DNA of 64,000 nt. It comes from JAWKSY01 sp041402125. GTDB taxonomy: Bacteria; Planctomycetota; GCA-002687715; DRQF01. The DNA lies in the NCBI GenBank assembly GCA_041402125.1, contig JAWKSY010000017.1:1-64000 (forward strand), written 5' to 3'. Every line of letters starts with the position of its first letter. Positions within the stretch are counted from its first letter, which is position 1. A program made the translations under genes and the position numbers. The notes beneath the pieces are model-generated. The model made no database searches. It worked only from the letters and a program-made list of their open reading frames with translations, and was not told the origin of the DNA. Positions 7,842 through 17,332 of the stretch are shown piece after piece.

Positions 7842-9128
7842 ATGACGATCCGCCACGGAAGCCGGCTCCTCCTGTTCCTCCTCCTCGCGACGGGGACGCT
7901 CGCGGCCCAGGCCGTGCCGCCGCGCAGCTACGGCGACTGGGCGCGGGACCTGGCGCGCGCCACCCGCGACGGAGACTGGGAGGAGGCCCTCGTCGCGACC
8001 GAGGGCGCGCTCGCGCTCCGACCGGACTATCCCCTCATGCTCTTCTCGCGGGCGGAGGCCCGCGCGCATCTCGGCCGTCCGGTGGAGGCGCTCGCCGATC
8101 TCGAGCGCATCGCGGCGATGGGCGTCTCGTTGCCGGTGGAGAAGCACTTCGCGAAGCTCCTGCCGGCGGAGAAGCTCGCGCCGATCCTCGCCCGTCTGCG
8201 CGAGACGACCGCGGCGCGGGGGAAGGCCCGGCTCGTCGTCAGCGGCGGCCCGCGCGACTTCATCCCGGAGGGCTACGCCTGGGACGCGAAGCGGAAGCGC
8301 CACCTGCTCGGCGGCATCCACCTGCGCAGCATCATCGCGCTCTCCGAGGAGGGCGAGGTCTCGACGCTGGTCGCGCCGGAGCAGGACGGACTCTGGAGCG
8401 TGGGCGGACTCGCCGTCGACGCGCGGAACGACTGGATCTGGTGCGCCTCCACCGCGATGGTCGCGGGCCGGGCGACGCCGGAAGCCGTCGCGGGGCGGGC
8501 GGCGATCTTCGCCTTCGAACTCGGGACCGGGAAGCTGGCGGCGCGGCACCTCCTGCCGGAGGACGGTCGCCCCCACGCGCTCGGCGACCTCCTCGTGGCC
8601 GACGACGCGATCTACGCGAGCGACGCGAGGACCGGCCAGGTCTGGCGGCTCGATCGCAAGTCGGGCGAGTACCGGGTGCTCGTCCGCGAGGGGCTCCTCG
8701 AGTCGCCGCAGGGGATGGTCTTCGTCGAGGAGGGCCGCGCCTTCGTCGTCGCGAGCTACCGGGGGCCGCTGAAGCTCGTCCGGCTCCCCAGCGGAGCCGT
8801 GAGTTCGATCGCGCACCCCGAGGACGTCTGCATGTACGGCATCGACGGACTCGCGGCGAAGGGGCGTCAACTCGTGGCGATCCAGAACGGCATCGAGCCG
8901 CACCGCGTGGTGACGATGACCCTGGCCGAGGATCTGAAGTCGGTGAGCGGGTTCCGGATCCTCTGCGTGGGCGACGAGCGCCTCGACGAACCCACCCTCG
9001 GCGCGGTCGTGGGGAACGAGTTCCGCTTCGTCGCCAACAGCCACTGGCCCGCGGTGGGGCGGACGGGGACGGTCCGGGGGGCGGCGAAGCTCTCGCCGCC
9101 GACGGTGCTCGCCGTCGACCTTCCCTGA
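7842..9128 (+). CDS. Secreted TPR-beta-propeller protein
   Basis: 428 aa. A signal peptide (residues about 1-22, ending LAAQA) precedes a TPR-like segment (about 30-110, with repeats such as ALVATEGALALRPDYPLMLF and RPVEALADLERI). The rest looks like an SMP-30/NHL-type propeller, with strands such as GLAVDARNDWIWCAST and DAIYASDARTGQVWRLDR. It probably acts in the periplasm. I cannot name a substrate; lactonase-type metal ligands are not evident. It follows the antiporter by 89 bp and could have its own promoter, since TATCAT occurs at about 7786. Confidence 0.7.
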   Translation: MTIRHGSRLLLFLLLATGTLAAQAVPPRSYGDWARDLARATRDGDWEEALVATEGALALRPDYPLMLFSRAEARAHLGRPVEALADLERIAAMGVSLPVEKHFAKLLPAEKLAPILARLRETTAARGKARLVVSGGPRDFIPEGYAWDAKRKRHLLGGIHLRSIIALSEEGEVSTLVAPEQDGLWSVGGLAVDARNDWIWCASTAMVAGRATPEAVAGRAAIFAFELGTGKLAARHLLPEDGRPHALGDLLVADDAIYASDARTGQVWRLDRKSGEYRVLVREGLLESPQGMVFVEEGRAFVVASYRGPLKLVRLPSGAVSSIAHPEDVCMYGIDGLAAKGRQLVAIQNGIEPHRVVTMTLAEDLKSVSGFRILCVGDERLDEPTLGAVVGNEFRFVANSHWPAVGRTGTVRGAAKLSPPTVLAVDLP

Positions 9129-9149
9129 GGTCGCCGCCCAGGCCGTCGC

Positions 9150-10236
9150 GGCGACGTGGCGGTCGGAGTCGCGCCGAAGTCGTAGCCATGGCCGCGATGA
9201 GTTCGCGCGCATCCGCGCCCGGTCATGCAGGTGGGTCGAGCCCGCGGAGGAGACGACGTTCTCCTCGAGCATCGTCGAGCCGAAGTCGTCCGCGCCGTAG
9301 GCGAGCGCGCGCTGCGCCACCTCGGGCCCCATGGTGGGCCAGGACGCTCCGACGTGCGGGATGTTGTCGAGGAAGAGGCGCGCCAGCGCGGTGTGCCGGA
9401 TGCAGCCTCCTCGGTCGTGCCGAGGGCGATGCCCCAGGACCGCGGAAGACCCTGCCGAAGCGGCTCTCGTACTGCAGCGGCCACATCACGAAGGACAGGA
9501 ATCGAGCCGCCGTAAGGCGGCCAGGCTCGTCCCGCAAGGTCGCGCAGCGCGAGCAGCGACTCGAAGCGATGCCGCGGTTCCTCGCCGAAGCCGATGACCT
9601 GGGGAGGAGCTCGTGACCATCCCCAGGCGCTGCGCGATCCGTGCATGGCCTCGATCCAGCCCGCGGTCTTCTGCTTCTTCGGCGAGACGCGGTGGCGATT
9701 CCCGTCCTGCAGGACCTCGCACGCCGCCGCCGGGCAGGCCGTCCATCCCCGCCTCCTGGAGCGCGACGAGACGGCCTCCATGCTCGTCCCCTCGGCGAGC
9801 GCGATGCTCGATCTCGGAGGCGAGAAGCCGTTCAGCTCGATGGCCGGGTACTCGGACTTGATCCAGCGGTGGGAGAGATCCAGGTACCAGGCCAGGCCCA
9901 GCTCGGGATTGTGGCCGCCTGAGGAGGATCCGCGTCCCGCCGACCGCCAGGTTTCCTGGATCTTGGTGTAGGCCGAGCCCGGCGCGCGGGAGCACGTAGC
10001 CCTCGTGGTGGCCGACCGGCCGGTAGAACTCGCAGAACTTGCAGTCGGTGACGCAGACGTTCGTGTAGCGATGTTGCGGTCGACGAGGTAGGTGATGATC
10101 CGGGTCGTTGAGCGCCTCGACGCCGGGCGCTCGGCCGCCTCGCGCAGGCCCGGTCGGGGCCTCTCGTGCAGGCGGACCGCCTCCGCGATCGATCCGTCGC
10201 CTCCGGTCGCCTTCGCTGATGTTCGTCGACGGTCAT
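9150..10236 (-). pseudogene. mqnC: MqnC, dehypoxanthine futalosine cyclase, frameshifted as assembled
   Basis: A radical-SAM enzyme of the futalosine menaquinone pathway, readable only by switching frames. In N-to-C order: ATG at about 10236 (MTVDE), IITYLVDRNI, then NVCVTDCKFCEFYRPVG with the CxxxCxxC cluster ligands (about 10020-10070), KIQETWAVGGTRILL, GGHNPELGLAWYLDL, HRWIKSEYPAIELNGFSP, LQEAGMDGLPGGG, and near the end GADDFGSTMLEENVVSSAG (about 9250-9310). I count at least six frame changes. Motif order and spacing are intact, so sequencing indels are likelier than decay. The 3' end is uncertain because it runs close to the stop of the convergent gene at 9128. Confidence 0.8.
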
Positions 10237-10402
10237 GCCGGAACACCTCCCGAGGCAGTCTGGGGCGCCGGACGGCCAGTTCATGGTCCTCGGGCGACCG
10301 GGGCTCCGGGCCGCTGGAATGAGGTCCCCTCGGGGCATACACTCCAGGCGGCTTCCTCGGGAGAGCCGGCGGATCCTTATAGGGGGTGGCGACGCCGTCA
10401 AC

Positions 10403-10735
10403 GTGCGGAGTGAAGAACAGGGCAGCACCTTTGAGATCACCAACGACAACTGAGAGCGAGATCGTCAAGGGCGGCGTCAGCGTCGTCGACTTCGGAGCCA
10501 CCTGGGTACCTGCAAGGCGCTCGCCCCCGGTCATCGACGAGCTCGCCGGCAGCGGCACCGCCGCGCCAAGATCGGCAAGTGCGACGTCGACGAGGCCGCG
10601 GAGCTGGCGGCGAAGTTCCGCATCATGAGCGTGCCATCGACTGGCCTCTTCAAGAACGGCCAGAAGGTGGACACCCTCATGGGCAACCAGTCAAGTCCAC
10701 GTTGACCGCGAAGATCGAAGGCCTCCTGGGGCTCG
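10403..10735 (+). pseudogene. trxA: Thioredoxin, frameshifted as assembled
   Basis: Classical thioredoxin fold split over frames: GSTFEITNDN, ESEIVKGGVSVVDFGATW, then CKALAPVIDELAG, AKIGKCDVDEAAELAAKF, RIMSVPSTGLFKNGQKVDTLMG and a final TAKIEGLLG. It would be a disulfide reductase of about 105 aa. At the active site the DNA reads TGG then GTACC then TGC AAG, about four bases short of an expected WCxxCK, so the first redox Cys is missing as assembled. The start is uncertain; GTG at 10403 gives the longest sensible N-terminus. It lies divergently from mqnC and just ahead of the DHH gene. Confidence 0.8.
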
Positions 10736-10739
10736 AACG

Positions 10740-11764
10740 AAGCCTCGGGACCGCCGGGATCGACGTCGAGGAACTGGCCCGGCTCTTCCTCGACGGCGCG
10801 ACGATTCTCCCATCGACCGCATGGACCTCGGACGGGGACGGGCTCGGTAGCGAGTTTCGCCCTCGCGCGCGTGCTGCGCCGGAACGGCAAGCGCGTGCGC
10901 ATCATGAACTGCTCCGGGGTGCCCGAGATCTCCGCTTCCTGACCGCTCCGGCGAGGTCACGATCATCAGCGCGAGAAGAACGGTCTGACGTCGAGGAGGC
11001 CGCGCATTGCCGGTCGACCTTCGGGCGCGGTGCGTCTCGGCCGGATGGAGGAGCCGGTGCGGGTCGCGCAGGGGAAGCGGATCCTGATCGACCACCACGT
11101 CTACGACGGCCAGATCTTCGACCTCGCCCACGTCTTCGTGAAGGCGAGCTCCAGCGCCGAGATCACCTGGGATCTCCTCCGCGCGATGGGGGCGGAGATC
11201 GACCTCGAGATCGCGGAACCGCTCTACGTCGGGCTCGTCCAGGACACGGGTTCCTTCAGTTACAACTCGACCAGCGTGAAGACCCACCGCATGGCGGCGG
11301 AATTCCTCGAGGCCGGCGTCGACCCCTACAAGATCTGGAAGCGCCTCAACTGCCAGAAGCCCTTCGGGCGCGTCCGGCTGATGGGGGAGAACATCGCCCG
11401 GATCCGGCTGGAGGAGGGCGGGCGCCTCGCCTCGGTGAAGGTCGACCTCGCCTTCCTGAAGGAGCGCAACGGCGAGATCCGCGACGCCTTCGAGGTCGTC
11501 AACCACTTCCTGACGATCAAGGGCGTCGAGGTCGGCGTCCTCGGCCTGCAGATCGCCAGCGACAAGTCGAAGTTCAGCCTGCGCGCCACGGGACCGCACG
11601 ACGTCTGCAAGATCGCCCAGGAGTTCGGCGGCGGCGGCCACCGCTACGCGGCCGGCTTCACGGTCTCGGGGCCGGGGATCGACGTCGCCTTCGACCGCGT
11701 CATGGAGCGCGTCCGCCGCGAGTTCGGCGGGGGCTCGTCCCGCCGCGGAGGAGCGGACGCGTGA
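10740..11764 (+). pseudogene. DHH/DHHA1 phosphoesterase (NrnA-like), N-terminus frameshifted
   Basis: Bifunctional oligoribonuclease/pAp-phosphatase-like protein. The intact C-terminal part (from about 11030) begins RLGRMEEPVRVAQGKRIL then IDHHVYDGQIFDLAHVF with the DHH motif, continues SSSAEITWDLLRAMG, and ends in a DHHA1 domain with GGGGHRYAAGF. The N-terminal part is recoverable across frames: DGDGLGSEF, ALARVLRRNGKRVRIMNC and SGVPEI then RFLDRSGEVTII. At least three frame changes lie between 10780 and 11035. Such enzymes clear nanoRNA dinucleotides and pAp in the cytoplasm. The start is not determinable. The stop overlaps the GTG of the next gene (GTGA). Confidence 0.78.
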
Positions 11765-12594
11765 GGTTCGCCGACTGGACCGTGACCGAGATCGACTCGG
11801 GCCACGTCTTCCTCGACGGCGGCGCCATGTTCGGGAACGTCCCGAAGGTCCTTTGGGAGCGCGAGCACCCCGCCGACGACAAGAACCGCATCGACCTCGC
11901 GATGCGGTGCCTCGTCCTCGAGCGCGGCGAGCGCCGCTTCCTCGTCGACACGGGCGCCGGCGACAAGTGGGACGACAAGCTGCGCGGCATCTACGGCCTC
12001 GGGCCCTCGCGGCTGGAGGCCTCGCTGCGGGCGGCGGGGATCGAGCCGGAGTCGATCACGGACGTCGTCCTCACTCACCTGCACTTCGATCACGCCGGCG
12101 GCGTCTCCTCGATGCGCGACGGCGAGGCGCGGCTCGTGTTCCCGCAGGCGGTCCACTGGGTCCAGCGGCGCAACCTCGACAACGCCCGCCGACCCGGCAT
12201 CCGTGAGCGCGCGAGCTACCTCCCCGAGAACGTCGAGCCGGTCGCGGCCGGTCGGGTGGAGCTCCTCGACGGCGACGTCGAGATCGCGCCGGGCCTCTCG
12301 GTCCGCGCCTACGACGGCCACACGGTCGGCCTGCAGGTCGTGCGCCTGGCGACGCCCGAGGGCGGACTCGTCTACGCCGCCGACATGATCCCCACGAGCT
12401 CCCACCTGCGCGGCCCCTACACCATGGGCTACGACATCTGCGCGGGGCGCCTCGTCGAGGAGAAGGCGACGCTCCTCGAGGACTGCCTCGACCACGGACT
12501 CCTGGTCTGCTTCGAACACGACCCCCGTCACGCCGCGGCCGCCCTCGAGCGCGCCGAGGGGAAGATCCGGGCGGCCGCGTTCCGCGACCTCTGA
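11761..12594 (+). CDS. MBL-fold metallo-hydrolase
   Basis: 277-aa metallo-beta-lactamase-fold enzyme. The zinc motif HLHFDHAGG lies in the VVLTHLHFDHAGGVSSM region, with further ligands expected at Asp in YAADMIPTSSH and at His in CFEHDP. It starts at GTG inside the preceding DHH stop codon (GTGA overlap), so it is translationally coupled to it. Sequence style resembles lactonase- and phosphodiesterase-like MBL proteins, but the substrate cannot be assigned. The upstream continuation of the same frame is out-of-frame DHH sequence and was excluded. Confidence 0.82.
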   Translation: MRFADWTVTEIDSGHVFLDGGAMFGNVPKVLWEREHPADDKNRIDLAMRCLVLERGERRFLVDTGAGDKWDDKLRGIYGLGPSRLEASLRAAGIEPESITDVVLTHLHFDHAGGVSSMRDGEARLVFPQAVHWVQRRNLDNARRPGIRERASYLPENVEPVAAGRVELLDGDVEIAPGLSVRAYDGHTVGLQVVRLATPEGGLVYAADMIPTSSHLRGPYTMGYDICAGRLVEEKATLLEDCLDHGLLVCFEHDPRHAAAALERAEGKIRAAAFRDL

Positions 12595-12618
12595 CGCGAT
12601 TCGGGAAGGAACCCAGCC

Positions 12619-14133
12619 ATGAAGAAGCCGAGCTACAAGAAGGCCGATGCGGGCGCCGAGGCGGTCGACGCGGTCGTGCTGCCGGTCCACGAGATCCAGA
12701 AGGGCCGTCTGCCCCGCGGCGCGGCGCGGATCGACAAGGCGCTGGGCGGACTCGCGGCCCGGGCGGTGAAGGACGGCGACTTCAAGGGAGGCCGGGACGA
12801 GCAGTTCTCGATCCTCGTCCCGGGAACGGGCTCGGTCCGTCGGATGCTTCTCGTCGGGCTCGGTCCGAAGGAGGGCTTCCACAACGACGCGCTGCGTCGG
12901 GCGGGCGCCAACGCCTGGAACACGCTGTCCTCCAGGTCGGCGCGCGTCGCGGTCTCGCTGGACGATCTGACCCTGGGCAAGGAGGCCGGCGCCGACGTGC
13001 AGGCGCTGGTCGAGGGTTTCGAGCTCGCCTCCTACCGCTTCGACCGGTTCAAGAAGGAGCCGGCGAAGCCGAAGCTCGAGCGCCTCGTCCTCTGCGACTC
13101 GACCGGTCGCGAGGCGACGGCGGCCCGCCAGGGGATCGATGCGGCCCGCGCGATCGCCGAGGGCGTCGCCCTCGCCCGCGAGCTCGGCAACCTGCCGGGC
13201 AACGTCGGCCGCCCCCGCGTGCTCGCCGCCGAGGCGCGGAAGATGGCGCGGAAGGTCGGGCTCGGGGCGAAGGTCCTCGGCGAGAAGGAGATGGAGAAGC
13301 AGGGCATGGGGTCCCTCCTCTCGGTCTCGCTCGGCTCCGTCGAGGAGGCGAAGCTGATCGTCCTCGAGCACAACAAGGGCAAGAAGGACCTCCCGACGAT
13401 CTGCCTCGTCGGCAAGGGACTGACCTTCGACTCCGGCGGCATCTCGATCAAGCCGTCCGGCGACATGGACAAGATGCGCTACGACAAGTGCGGCGGCTGC
13501 GTCGTCATCGGGACGATGCGGGCCGTGGCCGCGCTCGACCTCCCGCTCCACGTCGTCGGCATCGTGCCGGCCTCCGAGAACATGCCCGGCGGCGACGCGA
13601 ACAAGCCGGGCGACGTCGTGACCGCCTCGAACGGCAAGACGATCCAGATCCTCAACACGGACGCCGAGGGCCGGCTGATCCTGGCCGACGCCCTGGTCTA
13701 CGCCCAGCGTTACGAGCCCGACGTCATCGTCGACCTGGCGACCCTGACGGGCGCCTGCATGGTCGCCCTCGGCCAGCACTGCTGCGGGCTGATGACGAAG
13801 GACGACTCCCTGGCGAAGGAGCTGGTCCGGGCCGGAAATGCCACCCGGGAGCGCCCCTGGCGCCTGCCCCTCTGGGACGAGTACATCGACGAGATGAAGG
13901 GCGACGCGACCGATCTGAAGAACCTCGGCGGCCGCTACGGCGGGGCCATCACGGCGGGAGGGTTCCTGTCCCACTTCGTCGGCGACCGGCGCTGGGCGCA
14001 CCTGGACATCGCCGGCGTGAGCTGGGACGACTCCGCGCGCCCCTACAACCGGGGGAAGGGCGCGACGGGCTTCGGCGTCCGCCTCCTCGTGGCCTGGTTG
14101 CGCGATCTGGCCCGGGGCGGGGCGGCCCGATAG
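12619..14133 (+). CDS. pepA: Leucyl aminopeptidase (M17)
   Basis: 504-aa cytosolic aminopeptidase that removes N-terminal residues from peptides and works as a hexamer with two metals. The M17 signature NTDAEGRLILADAL is intact. Metal and catalytic residues are recognisable in LVGKGLTFDSGGISIKPS (Lys and Asp) and in MRYDKCGGC. The N-terminal domain is shorter and more basic than in E. coli PepA but the overall length is normal. The spacing from the MBL gene is 24 bp with GGAAGGAA as ribosome-binding site. Confidence 0.93.
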   Translation: MKKPSYKKADAGAEAVDAVVLPVHEIQKGRLPRGAARIDKALGGLAARAVKDGDFKGGRDEQFSILVPGTGSVRRMLLVGLGPKEGFHNDALRRAGANAWNTLSSRSARVAVSLDDLTLGKEAGADVQALVEGFELASYRFDRFKKEPAKPKLERLVLCDSTGREATAARQGIDAARAIAEGVALARELGNLPGNVGRPRVLAAEARKMARKVGLGAKVLGEKEMEKQGMGSLLSVSLGSVEEAKLIVLEHNKGKKDLPTICLVGKGLTFDSGGISIKPSGDMDKMRYDKCGGCVVIGTMRAVAALDLPLHVVGIVPASENMPGGDANKPGDVVTASNGKTIQILNTDAEGRLILADALVYAQRYEPDVIVDLATLTGACMVALGQHCCGLMTKDDSLAKELVRAGNATRERPWRLPLWDEYIDEMKGDATDLKNLGGRYGGAITAGGFLSHFVGDRRWAHLDIAGVSWDDSARPYNRGKGATGFGVRLLVAWLRDLARGGAAR

Positions 14134-14185
14134 GATCGGGGACGCGGGGCGCCCGAGGCGTCCCGCCCATCCGGGAGAGCAAGAC

Positions 14186-15283
14186 GTGCTGAACGAGTCT
14201 CAACCGCGGCGCAAGACGCGAGTCGTCAAGATCGGGTCGGTGTCCATCGGCGGCGACCACCCGATCGTCGTCCAGTCGATGACGATCACCGACACGCGCG
14301 ACGTCGAGGCGACGGCGGCCCAGATCAACGGTCTGGCCGAGGTCGGCTGCGAGATGGCGCGGGTCGCCGTCGTCGACAACGGGGCCGCCGAGAGCCTCGG
14401 CAAGATCAAGTCGAAGATCGGGATCCCGCTCATCGCGGACATCCACTTCAATTACAAGCACGCCCTCACCGCGATCGAACAGGGCGTCGACAAGGTCCGG
14501 ATCAACCCGGGCAACATTGGCGGCGAGAAGAAGTTTCGCCAGGTGATCCGCGCGCTGCGCGACTCCGGGATGCCCTCCCGGATCGGCGTGAACGCGGGTT
14601 CGCTCGAGATGGACCTCATCGACCGCTACGGCTTCCCGACGGCGGAGGCCATCGTCGAGAGCGCCGAGCGCCACATCGCGGTCTGCGCCGAGGAGGACTA
14701 CGACCAGTTCGTCGTCAGCCTCAAGAGCTCGAACGTCCCGATGAGCGTGCGCGCCTACTCGCTGTTCGCGGCGAAGAACGACATCCCGCTCCACATCGGC
14801 ATCACCGAGGCGGGCGATCCGACCTACGGCGCGATCAAGTCGGCCGCGGGGCTCGGGCCGCTCCTCGTGAACGGAATCGGAGACACGGTCCGCGTCTCGC
14901 TCCTCGGCGATCCGCGCATCGAGATCCCGGTCGCCTACGACATCCTCAAGGCGACGGGCCGCCGCATCCAGAGCCCCGAGATCGTCGCCTGCCCGAGCTG
15001 CGGGCGGATCGAGATCGACCTCGAGAAGATCGTGGCCGAGGTCAAGCAGCGCCTCGGCAAGTCGACGCTCCCGATCGTCGTGTCGGTGCTCGGCTGCGTG
15101 GTGAACGGGCCCGGCGAGGCCCGCGAGGCCGACATCGGCATCGCGGCCGGTCGCGGCTACGGCATGCTCTTCAAGAAGGGCGTGATGATCCGCAAGCTCC
15201 AGGAGGACGAGATGGTCGACGCCCTCGTGGACGAGATCCAGCGGATGGAGCAGGAGCTGGCGACGGACGCCCTGCAGGCCTGA
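14186..15283 (+). CDS. ispG: 4-hydroxy-3-methylbut-2-enyl diphosphate synthase (IspG/GcpE)
   Basis: 365-aa enzyme of the non-mevalonate (MEP) isoprenoid pathway that reductively opens MEcPP to HMBPP. The N-terminal TIM barrel begins VKIGSVSIGGDHPIVVQSMT. The 4Fe-4S domain has CPSCGRIEIDLEKI and, after about 35 residues, LGCVVNGPGEAREADIG, giving the three Cys and one Glu ligands. Length fits the compact bacterial form without the insert domain found in plants. The start is GTG. A strong hairpin follows the stop. Confidence 0.95.
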   Translation: MLNESQPRRKTRVVKIGSVSIGGDHPIVVQSMTITDTRDVEATAAQINGLAEVGCEMARVAVVDNGAAESLGKIKSKIGIPLIADIHFNYKHALTAIEQGVDKVRINPGNIGGEKKFRQVIRALRDSGMPSRIGVNAGSLEMDLIDRYGFPTAEAIVESAERHIAVCAEEDYDQFVVSLKSSNVPMSVRAYSLFAAKNDIPLHIGITEAGDPTYGAIKSAAGLGPLLVNGIGDTVRVSLLGDPRIEIPVAYDILKATGRRIQSPEIVACPSCGRIEIDLEKIVAEVKQRLGKSTLPIVVSVLGCVVNGPGEAREADIGIAAGRGYGMLFKKGVMIRKLQEDEMVDALVDEIQRMEQELATDALQA

Positions 15284-15297
15284 TCGTCCGGCCCTCG

Positions 15298-15344
15298 GAC
15301 GCGACGACCCCCGTCCCCGGTTCGCCGGCGACGGGGGTCGCGTC
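15298..15344 (+). terminator. Hairpin terminator after ispG
   Basis: A 15-bp stem pairs GACGCGAC..CCCCGTC (15298-15315, with a 3-nt bulge) with GACGGGGGTCGCGTC (15330-15344), followed by GTTTCC. The T-run is short. Because eboA converges from the other side, it may serve both directions. Confidence 0.7.
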
Positions 15345-15364
15345 GTTTCCGGCCGGGCGGGGAG

Positions 15365-16184
15365 TCAGGCGCCGAAGGCGGCGCGGGCGGGACCGTAGCG
15401 TTCGAAGGGGAGACGGGCCGCGATCTCGCGGCGCAGCTCCGGGTCGTCCAGGATGACGGCGGCCCGCCCGGCGGCGACGCGGCGCGCGTCCACGCCGTGC
15501 CAGATGTCGCCCATCACGCGCGCGCGGACGCCCGGACACGGAGCGAGCGCGGCGAGAACGAGCGAACCGGCCCAGACCGGGCGGTGGGCCGCCTCGCGCT
15601 CGCTCATGAAGTCGAGCAGCATGCGCGAGAGTTCGACGGGCCTGGCCCTCGGCGCCCATCAGGCGGTCGAGATCGAGATCGACGAAGGCCGCCTTGAGGA
15701 CGCCGCGGGCGTAGTCCTCGTCGTCCAGCGTCCGTGCCGGGAGATTCGTGTCGGCCCAGCCGCGAGGAAGATCGGCCCTCGAAAGCGGTGCGCCTCCTGC
15801 AGGAGTCGCACGCGCATCGGGCGCGCCCTCGAGGAAGGAGAGCGCCTTTCAGATCATGCGGCGCTCTTCGTGATCGCCGCGGCGGAACAGCTCGAAGAGG
15901 GCGTCGGGCCGCCCGTGCGCGCCGCCGGCCTCGAGGAGCACCGCGGCCGCCAGGTCGCAGTCGCGGAAGGCGGCCTCGATGATCGTCACCGGTCCGAACT
16001 CGCGGCGTCCGCCGCCCCGGACCTCGCGCTCGATCTGCGGAAGGGCCGCGAGGTGGACGGCGACAGGTCGAGCCGCTCGCGCGCCTGCTCCTCGAGGCGG
16101 GAGATTCGCGCCGCGCGGCCGCGTTCCTCGAGGAGCGCGCGAGCGCCCGCGCTCAGCGTCGCGCTCCGCCGCCGGGCGCGACAT
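15365..16184 (-). pseudogene. eboA: EboA-like protein, frameshifted as assembled
   Basis: The C-terminal half matches EboA-domain proteins: YARGVLKAAFVDLDLDRLMGA, then ELSRMLLDFMSEREAAHRPVW, then an intact frame to AALAPCPGVRARVMGDIWHG and a final LPFERYGPARAAFGA. The middle contains EFGPVTIIEAAFRDCDLAAA with HEAT-like helices. EboA belongs to the ebo clusters, linked in cyanobacteria to export of scytonemin precursors to the periplasm; its molecular role is unknown. Frame changes occur near 15640-15660, 15850 and in the N-terminus. The ATG at 16184 is the most plausible start. Its partner eboB lies immediately upstream. Confidence 0.65.
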
Positions 16185-17057
16185 GGCGTCGGGAGTCTGG
16201 CCGCGGAGGACGGAGTTGCCGTCGAAGGTGTCGGTCCAGTCCAGCGCCGAGCGGGCGACCACTCGTCTCGTCGCCCCGACCGTGTCGGCCGAAGAAGCGG
16301 CAGGGTTCTTCCAGACCAGGGTGTCGACGTCCTCGCCGCTCATCCCCGCCTGTCGCATCAACGCCACGGTCTTCGGCACCGAGAGCGGGTCGCTGACGCC
16401 CCAGTCGCAAAGGCCGAGCTGATCACGATGTCGTGGACGCCGAACTCGAGGAGGATCTTGACCATCCGGCCTGGCGACATCTTCGTGTGGGGGTAGATCG
16501 AGAAGCCTTGCATGTACCCGGTCTCCCGGGTGATCTTGATGGTCTCCTCGCTGCCGTGGTCGACCAGGACGTCGGCCGGCGGGATGCCCGAGGCCTTCAC
16601 GATCTCGACGCAGCGCTCGAAGCCCCGCTTCTTGTCGCGATGGGGGTGTGGATGAGGATCGGCAGGCCGTGTTCGATCGCGAGCTGGATCTGCGCCCTCG
16701 AAGTAGCGCTCCTCTGGCGGTCATGTCGTCGAGACCGATCTCGCCGACGCCGACCACCGAGTTCTTCGAGGAAGCGGGGGAGGACCTCCATGACGGCGTC
16801 GTTCACGCGGTCGTCGTTCGCCCGCGCGGATTCAGGCCCATCGTGCAGACGTGGTGGATCCCGAACTGCTCGGCCCGGTGGCGCTCCCAGCCGATGATGG
16901 TGTCGAAGTAGTCGACGAAGGTGCCCACGTGGGTCCGGGGCTGACCGAGCCAGAAGGCCGGCTCGAGGACGACCTTGACGCCCGCGGCGGCCATCCGCTC
17001 GTAGTCGTCGGTGACCCGGGAGAACATGTGAGCGTGGGGTTCGAAGATCCGGAGCAT
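16185..17057 (-). pseudogene. eboB: EboB-like TatD-family metal-dependent hydrolase, frameshifted
   Basis: TIM-barrel hydrolase related to TatD. From the ATG at 17057: MLRIFEPHAHMFSRVTDDYE with the HxH metal pair, AAGVKVVLEPAFWLGQPRT, HHVCTMGLNPR, then after frame changes VGVGEIGLDDM, IQLAIEHGLPILIHTP, MKASGIPPADVLVDHGSEE, FSIYPHTKMSPGRMVKILLE, and WGVSDPLSVPKTVALMRQAG with VDTLVWKNPAAFFG. That series, especially EPAFWLGQPRT and the WGVSDPL block, is characteristic of the TatD protein encoded in ebo clusters. At least five indels fall between 16800 and 16260. The stop cannot be fixed; the end given is where eboA starts. Confidence 0.7.
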
Positions 17058-17185
17058 GGAGTGTCGACCTCGTGGGGCTGGATTCGCGTTGCGACTATAG
17101 CCCTCGCCCGGCGCGAGGACCAAGCGAGAGGCGGAGTGTCGGATCGTCGCGCCGAAACCTAAAGTCCGACGTCGCCGGGGGTTGC

Positions 17186-17213
17186 TTGGCCTGTCCAAGG
17201 TCCGTGTTAGAAT
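17186..17213 (+). promoter_or_regulatory. Putative promoter of the HEAT-repeat lipoprotein operon
   Basis: TTGGCC (17186-17191), a 16-bp spacer and TAGAAT (17208-17213), about 120 bp before the ATG at 17333. Confidence 0.45.
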
Positions 17214-17332
17214 CCGCGCCGTTCCGAGACCCCGAGGGGAGAGGGGCCGCCGGTTCGCGGAACCGAGCCGCTCCGGATGCGAGGGAGGGCCGTCGCCGGG
17301 CCCTCGCCAGACCCCGAAGACCGGAGACAGGG

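Noticed and set aside
10579..11760. Long in-frame N-terminal extension of the MBL hydrolase
   Set aside because: It is the out-of-frame translation of the thioredoxin and DHH genes; the MBL domain begins at the GTG at 11761.
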